DNA from: Gnetum montanum
Taxonomy: Eukaryota; Streptophyta; Gnetopsida; Gnetales; Gnetaceae
Length of the DNA: 64,000 nucleotides
Assembly (NCBI GenBank): GCA_015680685.1
Contig: MNCI01012629.1
Span: 247,655 to 311,654 of the forward strand
Direction of reading: 5' to 3'
Part shown: piece by piece, positions 11,641 through 21,500 of the stretch
Position numbering within the stretch: the stretch's first letter is position 1
How the letters are laid out: each line of letters opens with the position of its first letter
The notes under the pieces: model-generated
The model's input: only the letters and a program-made list of their open reading frames with translations
Databases searched by the model: none
Told to the model about the DNA's origin: nothing
Made by a program: the position numbers and the translations under genes

Positions 11641-14600
11641 TCAGATGTAGTACCGCTTTAAATACAGATGATTTACTAGATTTGATAACTCGTTGTCGTC
11701 GATATTTGCTAACTTGAATGCTCCGTTTCCGTATGCGTCGATGACCAAGAAAGGGCCTTCCCAATTTGCAGAGAACTTGCCTACTAGTTCGCGAATGGCC
11801 TTGAGAACTAAGTCTTCTTTCTTGATCGGTTGTTGATGCAGGTTGTGCCGATGCTTCTGTCTCTGTTTATCCTGATATCTTTCGATGGTGTTGAGCATCT
11901 GGATGCGTTTCTCCTCCACTAAGTCTTAATCCACGATTCTAGACTCATTGTGTTGAGTCTCATTTATAACCGTAGATAGGACCATCCGCAATGAGGGAAC
12001 CTGTAATTCCAAGGGTAACACTGCTTCGGATCCATAGACCATGCTATAGGGTATCCTGTCTGTAGTTGTTCTGCATGTCGTACGATATGCCCATAGCACA
12101 TAGAGGATTTTTTCACGCCAGTGCTTCTTATTACTGTTGTGCATCTTCTTGAGTAAATTGATGATCACCTTGTTTATTGCCTCTGCTTGACCATTTGCTT
12201 GTGGGTAATAGGGTGAAAAAAAAAGATTGTTTGATGTCAAGATTATTGCAAAAAGATTTGGTTTTGGTACTACTAAATTGTGGCCCATTATCGATCATAA
12301 TAGTCATAGGGAGCCCAAATCTGGTCACTATATTGTCTAAGATGAAATGGTAGACTTGTTGAGATGTAATTTTCATAGGGGAACAACCTCAACCCACTTC
12401 ATAAAATACTATGTGGTGGTGACAATGAAGCTGTGCCCTGCAGAAGACTTAGGTGCGATAGGGCCTATAATATCTAGTCCCCATCGTTGGAATGGCCAAG
12501 TAATCTGTGTCGTGTGTAGCTTAGTTGGTGACACGTGTATTAGATTAGCGTAACTTTGGCACGTGTCACACATTTTAACCTTGACAAGATAGTCTTTTTC
12601 CATGTATGGCTAATAGTACCCTAGGTGTCTGATTTTAGCGGCCATGGCTCGCGGGGCTACGTGTCCCCCACACAACCCCTCATGGAATTCGCTAGCTATT
12701 CGTTGTGCTTGGTCGTTACTGACACAAGTTAGTAATACCCCATCGAATGAGCATCTACAGAGAGTACTGTCTCCAATGATGATGTATTGCTTGGCACACT
12801 TACATACTACATCTTTTTGTGCATGTGTTAGCTTGTGTAGTGGTTCACCATGCAGAAGGTAAGTTTTGATATTGTCATACCATTCTGACACCCCCCTCGC
12901 GTTTAATGAGGAGATTTGCATCGCTTGAATGACAAGATCTGTGCATTCCATCATTAAAGCGGGCCAAGTGTCAAACAGGTGAGGTGGCACATTGAGTACC
13001 AGTGTGGCCAGTGCATCGGCCACAACATTTTCATTACGTGGCACATGTTGGGCATTGGTTGTCATGAATTATTTCAGGAGATCTTTAGCCATATCGCAGT
13101 AGGACTATAGATGCATAGCCTTGCAGGCGTAGGCTCCTGTGATTTGCTTGATGACAAGCATCGAATCACCTCGGATTGCTAGGTGTTGAACGTTGAGTTC
13201 TCTGGCTATTAACAATCCTCTGAGGAGCCCCTCATACTCTGCCATGTTGTTCATACAAGGGAAGGTTAGGCGGTAAGCCAATGGATGCAAATCCTCAGGG
13301 AAAAGCGTAATAACAGCAGTGGAACTGTCGCCTCTGGTGGTTGAAGCTCCGTCAAAATATAACGTCGCTTCAAGGCCTATTGACACAGGGCTTAAACTAT
13401 GTACATGTTCATTTGGAAACTCGGGCTCTATTGTAGCTTGATCATTAATCGGCGATGTTGCTAATTGGTTAGCTATGGCCTGGCCTTTGGTGGATGACTG
13501 GCCAACATAATGTAAATCAAACTCAGCTGTGATAGCTTTCCAACGAGCTATCCTACTACTTTCATACAAATTGTTGAAGATAGCCTACAGAAGGTTACTT
13601 TTACAAATTATGTTGACCTGACTATGGAAAAGATAATGCCTACATTTTTTAAGTGCGAAAACTAATGCTAAACAGTTATGCTCCACTTTGTTGTACCTTG
13701 TTTTGTATGAAAATAGAGCATAACTGAGGCAATAGATAGGGGATTCTGACCCATCGTTCCTTTTCTGGCAAAGTAATGCAGCTATAAACACGTCTGAGTT
13801 AGCTAGATAAATGTAGAAAGGTTGATTCCTTTATGGCGGGAAAACCATTGGTAAGTGTTGCAGCTCTTCTTTTAAATTGTCAAATGCACATTGGCAGTCA
13901 TCGATCCATTCAAAATTGACACCCTTCTTTAGAAGATGTTGCATGGGGTGTAATTTACCTGTTAACTTTGAAATGAACTGCCTGATGAACTAAAGCCTAC
14001 CCTGTAACCCACGTAGTTCTTTAAGGTCTGTAGGTGGCTTCAAATCAACAATGGCTTTAACTTTGTTAGGGTTGACTCGAATACCAGTCTCTGACACTAC
14101 AAACCCCAATATGCGTCCGGTTCTGACTCCGAATACACATTTCTTTGGATTAAGTTGTAAGTCATGCTTGAGACACCATTTAAGGACTAACTCTAGGTCT
14201 TCTGAATGACCTTTCGATTTCATAGACTTAACAGCTATGTCGTCTACGTATTCGTTCAGTTTTCCTAAGAAGTAATCGCTAAAGATGTATGTCATGGCTC
14301 GTTGATATGTTGCTCCAGTGTTTTTTAGCTCGAAAGGCATCATAGTGTAACAGAAGGTTCCCTAGGGTGTCATGAATGTCGTGGTCAGTTGATGCTCTGG
14401 ATTTATACGAATTTGATTATAGCTTAAAAAGCCATCCATAAAGGATAGGAGTGCGTGACCAGCTGTCGTATCGATCAGTTGATTGATACTCAGTAATGGG
14501 AAATTATCTTTAATCGTAGCTTTGTTCAGATCTCGGAAGTCTATGCAGATGTGTATACCTCCTGTTTTCTTAGAGACAACTACGATGTTGGACACCCAGT

Positions 14601-15120
14601 CTGAGTAATTGACTACGCGAATGAAACTAGCCTGGTACAGCTTGGTGATTTCATCACGCACTGCTAGTGCGATTTTCGGCTTAATCTTTCTTACCCTCTA
14701 CCTAATTGCTTTGATACTTGGGTCTAAAATTATGTTACGCTATATTAATCTCAGGTCTAAACCTGGCATGTCTTCATATGACCATGCAAATACTACAACG
14801 TTATCCTGGAGCACTTGCGTTATGCTACATTGTGTCTATGGATTTAGGAGAGAACTAACTCTAAGAGTTTTTATTTCGCCTTTGTGCATAACCACAGGGA
14901 CCTTGTTGAGAGGGTCCTTGGTCACGTCACCAGCTTCTAGGTCTAAAGTTTGGGTTAGATGTTCTAGCCAATTTGGTGATGTTTTCGATGTTGCTATGGT
15001 TGCATCGCAAGGGGAAGGGTCTGTTTCTATCAGCATATGATTAAACTGCCTAATGGTCTTCCCATATGGACCTGTTAAAGCCAAGGGTGCGTATAAAGCT
15101 GTGTCCATGTATGAATTGCC
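11641..15120 (-). pseudogene. pol: Element B pol: RT - RNase H - second RNase H - integrase
   Basis: One main frame of about 1160 codons encodes the gypsy polymerase polyprotein. It starts just after an acceptor-like TTTTTTGCAG (ends 15121). Order: a leader (LEAGDVTKDPL); RT at about 14700-13990 with DFRDLNKATIKDNFPL, FMDGFLSYNQI and intact catalytic YVDD (NEYVDDIAVK); a first RNase H region at about 13800-13590; a second RNase H at about 13390-12990 with YFDGAS, NMAEYEGLL, RGDS and VVADALA, all acidic positions present; integrase from about 12700 with GLCGGH, CDTCQ, WGLDIIGP, IDNGPQF and NGQAEAINK; and a C-terminal WEGPFLVIDAYGNGAFKL. A dual RNase H is typical of the Tat lineage. Defects include several in-frame stops and two frame changes in the integrase core near 12385 and 12230, the latter at a long A run. 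Confidence 0.92.
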
Positions 15121-15572
15121 CTGCAAAAAATGCCAAAAAGCGGAAGTTGTTATATTGCTTTACTATCAATCTGTTGAACGATGATAATTTGTTTTTCTAT
15201 GCATCAGAGTCGCGTGTTAGAGAAGTTTCCAGTTTAAGGTCTTAGTGGACCGTTTTAAATATACACAGTTTATGAGAAGATAATGAGCTAGGCTTCCTAA
15301 ATGCTAACGTGTGAAATGAGATGAAAGATGCAATGTGGTGCGTCTAGCGTGTCGAGATGGTTGGATTTGAATTTTGCACAAACCGTAGTTAATGCAGCCG
15401 AATTACGAGGTGATAAGCTATGCGTTAGTTTAGGATCATTTCGGACCGTAACTCGCATGATGTTTGTGACATTAATGCTCAAATGTTCATGTTTTATGTC
15501 ATACTGACACCCACATTTTGGGAAAGTTCCGCGTCGATCGGGCAGAAAGAATTAGTTGGTTTCGAGCATTTT

Positions 15573-15585
15573 TTTTATAAACCAG
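15573..15585 (+). promoter_or_regulatory. TATA-like box upstream of antisense gene
   Basis: TTTTTTATAAACC lies about 130 bases upstream of the ATG at 15712, on the strand of the antisense gene. It is a plausible plant TATA box, but a single AT-rich match is weak evidence. Confidence 0.35.
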
Positions 15586-15711
15586 TGGTTCATACTCAAA
15601 ATAGGTTACCGATATCGTGAATTTGGACCTGGTTATAGCGAGAAGAGAGCGTGAGCAAGGCGTGAGCAGACGATTTTACAAGGACTTTGTTCAATTACGA
15701 CCTCTACAACA

Positions 15712-18700
15712 ATGGCACCAAAGGTCAAAGGAAAGAACGCTAAGTTGGCCAGGATTGACGAGATGTAGGAGAGTTTGCAGTGAATATCATAGGCCAGAGT
15801 AGAAGCTCTGGAAGTTACTCCACTTAACCGGTAAGTCGCTGTCCACCCTTTTATGCTATTTTCATATTTTTTGCAGCATCGTGGTTTGTATATTTTGGGC
15901 TCTCATCTTGTGTCGGACGTTAATGTCTGTTTGCACGAATTGAACTATTGTTATGAAGGTTTAGGTGATACAGAATAATGTTGTGTAAAGATAATGTATA
16001 GCGTGTAGATGTAATGTAATCAGAGTTCTGTAATAATTATATGTTACACTGGAGTAATACGCATTATTTGCTTTTATTGCCGTTATCAGGGACAGACCTT
16101 GAGCTGTTACAAGGGTTTAGGCAGTTTTGGCTATGCGTCTCCAATATACACTGTAATTTTCCAAGAATTGTGCAAGTCCTAGTGTGGCGTAATGAATATT
16201 CATGTCTAGATTTTGTCTAACAGTAATACATTTGTATCCTACAGTATTATGCTAAAGCCCGTCCTAATCGTTTTGGACATCGTGGGCATTCTGTGCTGCG
16301 TTTATGTCCCCGCGGCCAATGTTCCTCCTCCTCATGCTCGTCTAAAGGAGGAGGCGGTGTGGTTCTAAAGAGGCGCGCTGGATTTTTTGCAATTTTTACT
16401 TCGTAATTACAGCATACTTGTCTGGTTGCATCTACCAGGCGATGTAGCTGCTGCTATTTTAGACATGTTATTGGTCGGTTCGACATAGAGTGTCTTAGCA
16501 TTTCTGTCAGACGACGTGATTGAAACTGTGCGGGTGCAAGACCGCGAACAGAGTGCCAACGGTTTAAGGCATTTAAGCTGGATTTGGGAAATGCGCAAGT
16601 TTAATTATTATCATGCCTATAACACTCTATTCGTGGCTTGTCATCTCACAACCTATTTCCAGAATCCACCTAGTACCGTGCATTACGTAGGTGGGTAAGT
16701 TTTTTTTTGTTTCACTTTGCGGTATCGTAATATGTTATCTACTGTTTAGGTGCGTATTGAGCGTAAAGATTTTTTTGTATTCCCTGGTATAGGTTTTTTA
16801 TCAATGAAAGCAATCTTATGGGCAATAATGATACATTGTCGTTGGCCAAAAGGGCTATAGGGGAATTTACTTCTATCAGCAACGTACGGGCCGCCATCAT
16901 GGAACAACTGGCGTTCGAGATCCCAGAATATCCAACCCGTTATGCCAACTTCTTTTCTAGGTACAAGAAACTATGATGGCTGGATAGGGAATGGACTTTG
17001 GACCCTCCCCTTACCGTTGCAGATAAGCGAAGGAAAATTCCTCCATTTCCTTTACCCTTCGGGCCTGGTAAGCTTTTTCGTGATGATGAATTGTATCAAT
17101 GTTTGTTAATGTGTGATGATGATATGAAATCATTTCGATTTAACTGTGGTTTTGTGTTAATAGTTAGGGAATCATGGAAGATTACGATCATGGCTTCCAG
17201 TTGCAAGGCCAGCAGTCTCTTCTTCCATTATGGTGATATAAAGGAAGCACAACACTGGCTCGGTCATAGAGTGACCCCGGTTGTGTTGACCAATAACCTC
17301 TGAGAGGCTAGACTACTAGACCTGTTCTTGGCCATAACCCTTGACGTTACCGCGGGTGAAATGCTGACCCTAGTCAACTCCTTTAGCGAGGAAGCCAAGA
17401 ATCTCTTCATACACGTATGTAATCTGCGCATAAATTTTGTCATTGATGCTCAGCTGTTTGTCGATCTCTTTGGCGTCCCCTCCGACAATTTTCTTATAGA
17501 TGAAAAGTCGAAGAGGAGCTCCAAGCTCTAGAAAGAGATAGAGGAGTGGCTGGGGGTTTAGAAAGAAGCTAAGGGGATCCCCCGCGATAGGATTGAGTTG
17601 GAGGTGGCCAATACCATTTATCCCCTTTTTCGGGCTCGGGCCTTCCCAAAGAAACTCTTATAAGGGCAATTCCTTACTATAGAACAGGCCTGGATTATAC
17701 GAGAGGTCATGGAGGAGGGGACTCGGTTCAATTGGGCGAGCTATTTTGTCGAAGGCTTGCGTGTTGATATGGTCAGGCTTTGCCAGAAGCTTGAAACCCA
17801 TTTCAACGTGCATTTTTCCTTTTTCATAGCTTGTTTTCGGTGTTTTGGCAAATTTCTGGTGGTCCAGAAGAATGGGGGCTGGGTGCAACAAGATTGTAGC
17901 CAGATTTCCAAACCATGGATTTCCCATATTTTAGGCACTATCCAATTGCAAGACCCTCCTGAGGGGATTGGGGAGTCGTTGTCAGTAACGACTAGAAGTA
18001 TGGAGGCACCTCAAACACGGGGACAAGATAGTGTGGGTAGAGCACCCTCCTCTTACACTGGTGATGTGTCGAGGGGGAAGCGCCTGGCTGCTGAGATAGT
18101 GGATTCGTCAGTGCCATGGAAAAATCCTTGTTTGAACGAGGGATCTATCGAGCCAGTGGGTGATGTCGGGAAGAAGATGCAAATCAGATTCCAGCGGAGT
18201 AATCTTCCAGGTGGTAAGTGTCAAAATGTATTAATGGTTATGATTTGTGTAGAGACACTGTTATGTAGCATAACATTTATTGAACAAAAAGTGAAATCTT
18301 ATGTTAACTAGCCATGTTGTATGACAGCGAGGGAAAAGGTTGTAGACCGGTTGACCCCTGAAACAGGGGCTATGGTCTTATGGCACGGAGAAGGGGCCTC
18401 AATCTCTGAAGAAGAGGCCCTAGTTAATAAGGCGAGGAGTGCACAACCTCCTGCGCATGAAGAGGAAATAGCTGTGGAGGATGCCAAAGTCCTTTTAGCT
18501 AGAACTAAACAAGGCAAGTGCTTTGTTACTTGATAAAATTAATTTTTGTTTTTTACGACGTAGTTGTAGACCCTAGAAAACTTCTACAGGTTGTACTGGT
18601 CATTGTAATGTCTCAGTCATACCTTTTATTCTACGTAATAGATGACCAGAGCGTGCCCTTGACAACAGTGGTGACTCAATCCTAGGACGAATTTCCTGAT

Positions 18701-20020
18701 AAATTCGCCTTTATGAAAGGCGTCATTCAAGATATGATTTTTCAATTAGAGCGAATCGATCCTGAAGCTGGTATGCTACAATCATTATGCAGAGGTTATT
18801 TTACTATGGCATTACGCTACCTAATTATGCCTAACTGCTATTTTTTATGTTATTAGGAGCTCGCCTCAGATGGAACTCATCAGAGCTTATTGATTTAGAC
18901 ACCATCGAGCCCTCATCAGAAGTGACTGTTGTGCCATACAACGTTTACGATGAGATGCATAAATGTGCTTTACACTCAACCCGCTCCTTATGGGAATGTC
19001 AAAGCATAAACGAGGACCTTTGGAAGAGGTTGCAAAGGTCGGAGAAGGAAAGGGTAGCTCTACACGATGAGGTTGGGGATCTAAGATCACGAAATGAATT
19101 CCTACAAGCCCAGGAAATGGGAAGCGAGGACTGGAGGATAACTATGGTTGACTACACCCATTATTGGGCTGTTGTTAGGAACAATGTCCAAACTAGCCGT
19201 GAACTGGTTGAACAACATATGCAACTGGACCTCCTTGCTTAGAAGAACCAGGACTGAAAGGACTTTAGCGCGAGTGTACAAGAGTGGGGGCAGATGCAAA
19301 AAGATCATAAAAAGGTCTACAAACAAGAAAGCACTACCTATTGTCAACATTATAGGGACTCTGCCATTGAGGCTCAGTCCCTTTGGCTATTTCTCGATGT
19401 TATTGGTGCTTCCAAAGCATTCGAGAAGTTCCAAGAGCAAGTGATGGCAAGTGCCTCTCCGAAAAGGGAAGTGACTCTTCCTGGAGGTGAGACTACTGTC
19501 CCTTCTTTCTTCCCTGAACCACCCCGATGGACTCCCGTGGAGAAGGGGAAGGTCAAGGCTGGAACTAATCTAGGGGATGGGGTTTGGTCTGAGCTTACCG
19601 AAGACGAAATTATGCAACATCTGTGGATCGGCTTAGAACAAGTCCCTTTTTCTGCGGATGCAGGACCGTCACGGGTAAGTTGTGACATTATTGCATTTTT
19701 GTTATATCTAGTTTTGACAATGATATTAATATGTGTATCATGTCTGATTACAGGATTGTCTAGAGGAGAATCCTCAACAGGGTGAGATTAACGAAGGTGG
19801 TGGTCCTCATGAAGAGGGTTTAGAAGAAATGGAGGGTAATGACGCTGGTTAATATCGTGGTGAGGAACCTCCTGCTGAGGAGCCTCATGAAGAGGACCGT
19901 CCTCTCAAAGGGATCCCTCACGCGAAGGATGACCCTTATGAGGATGACCCCCTCGAAGTAGAAGTTGAGCTGGGAGATACAGGGGACAGCGGTGACAAGG
20001 GTGACGCACAGTGTGGCTGA
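15712..20020 (+). pseudogene. Antisense multi-exon accessory gene of element B
   Basis: This gene lies inside element B between protease and RT, on the opposite strand. Proposed exons: 15712-15830 (MAPKVKGKNAK..., donor GTAAGT); 16245-16694; 16796-17067; 17164-18213; about 18328-18511 (GC-type donor AAG|GCAAGT); 18642-18770; 18857-19674; 19754-20020. Joints have GTAAG or GTATG donors and AG acceptors, and the join from 19674 to 19754 keeps frame. The protein would have helical N-terminal exons, a middle segment with FNWASYFVEGL, a Ser/Pro-rich linker with a basic GKRLAAE, a coiled coil (about 18990-19120) and an acidic Glu/Asp/Gly-rich tail. There is no transmembrane segment or family I can name. 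About ten in-frame stops, mostly TAG or TGA, break it. Exons 2-4 align with 1-1477 on the minus strand, supporting a true spliced gene rather than chance frames. Extra antisense ORFs are known in plant Ty3/gypsy elements; this position inside the protease-RT spacer is the notable point. Confidence 0.7.
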
Positions 20021-20199
20021 GTTAGCCTCGGGTTCTACTGGTGTAATGAAACAAGAGACTATATTTTTTCTTTTTTAATGTGTTTGATACAAATTTTGGC
20101 TTAATTTTGATGTTCTTTTTGCTGTTTCTTTTTTATGTAACGCGTAATCGGGATCATAGGTTTTGATGTTATGATAAATCATGATTAGTTTTAAGGGTG

Positions 20200-20500
20200 T
20201 AACATTAATGTAGTTGCTAGTTTAAGGCCATTCCAAGCCATGGATAGCTTAAGGCCATTTCAGGCCATGGATAGTTTAAGGCCATTCCGGGCCATGGAAA
20301 GTTTAAGGCCATTTCGGGCCATGGATAGTTTAGGGCCATTTCGGACCATGGATAGTTTAAGGCCATTTCGGGCCATGGCTGATTCAGGTGCCACGTGTAA
20401 ATGAGGTCGCTAGTTTAGGGCCATTTTTGGCCCTTGCATAATTCAGGTGCAAAGTGTAGATAAGGTTGCTAGTTTAAGGCCATTTCGGGCCTTTGCGTAG
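20200..20500 (-). repeat. Array of GGCCATGGATAGTTTAAGGCC units next to protease, element B
   Basis: About eight copies of a unit of about 33-35 bases contain GTTTAAGGCCATTTCGGGCC, read on the plus strand. Near the protease end of element D, GGCCCAAAAAGGCCTTAAAC and GGCCTAAAACT occur at 49253-49302 in the opposite orientation, which is the same orientation relative to the element's genes. The shared TTAAACTAGC core links it to the post-pol array. Confidence 0.75.
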
Positions 20501-20678
20501 CAGGAGTAAAGAAGATAGAAACGTAAAGCTAAACACAAAGATAAACATGAGCGTAATGAGACTAACTAGTGGAAAGCGTAAATACATGCGTAAACATAAG
20601 TATAAATGGTAAACATAAATAGAATGGATGATGGGACCGTAGTAGTTAGGCAACATTGTTTACTTGCTAACTCTGTAA

Positions 20679-21500
20679 CTATTTCTTAATTGCCTTCATC
20701 TTTAACGACGCATAAGGACAGGGAGATTTATGACCCTTCTCTTTCGCATCACAGTCTTCCCCTTGGAACGGTAGTTCAGCCCAAGTTAGGCTGTCATCAG
20801 CCACTATTTTGGCTTGCTTGGGTATTCGGGTAGGGGAGTGATCTTCAGGTGTTTTGATTTCTGACCCCTGTTCCATTTCTATGTTGTTAACAGCTTGTGG
20901 AGCTATTTCATCGCCATGGATAACCACCTCTCCTCCTGCGTAGAGCAAATGGATCTCTTGTTGAATGGGTGATGAAACCACCCTCAGTTGGGCTAACCAA
21001 GACCTCCCAAGAATCAAATTGAATCCAAGCATCTCCTCGACAACGATAAATGTTATGTCAGTGGGGAATTGGTCCCCTGTTACGAAGTTGATATGGAGGG
21101 TCCCTTTGACCTGCACTCGTGCCTCGTTGAACGACTTTAAGCATGACGTCATTGTAGGAATGATATGATCAATCAGGCCTAATTTATCCACTATGGGGTA
21201 AGGGATGATATTGGTGGTCGCCTTGTCATCTACATGTACTCTCCGGATTCGGTGTTGGCCGACACGGATGGTGATGAACATGGGTGCCATTGTCACTTAA
21301 CCCTCAGGATTGTCCTTAATGGATTCGTCACAAAAGGTCAACGAGGTGGGATTTGGTTTTTTGGCAGTGGGGGGAAGCATGACAGAATGGATTGCTTCTT
21401 CGTCCGCTAGTAGGCTTTCGTCCATAGGTATGGTCGTTAACATGCGAACTATAGCCTCACGATGTGTTTGTGATGTCATGAGCAAGTCATAAAGGCTCAA
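20679..21500 (-). pseudogene. Element B retroviral-type aspartic protease
   Basis: This is the protease that would process the gag-pol polyprotein. From MSLYDLLMTSQTH (21500) a stop near 21297 is followed by a clear protease-like domain: IRVGQHRIRRVHVDD near the expected active site, then FIVVEEMLGFNLILGRSWL, the conserved flap-to-C-terminal ILGRxWL region. The usual D-[ST]-G-A catalytic motif reads DDKATT here, so activity is doubtful. The frame differs by one from the gag frame upstream, so either a frameshift or decay lies between 22019 and 21500. The C-terminal part is Glu/Lys-rich and ends at KMKAIKK. The homologue in element D is at 48245-48940. Confidence 0.85.

Noticed and set aside
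12347-12553. Plus-strand frame of 68 codons (a similar minus-strand frame lies at 6374-6724)
   Set aside because: Antisense shadows of the conserved integrase region; the two look alike only because the integrases are homologous.
20200-20500. Tandem units as a candidate satellite array
   Set aside because: Only about eight units, confined to one place inside element B, with relatives in element D at the matching position; better seen as an element-internal array.
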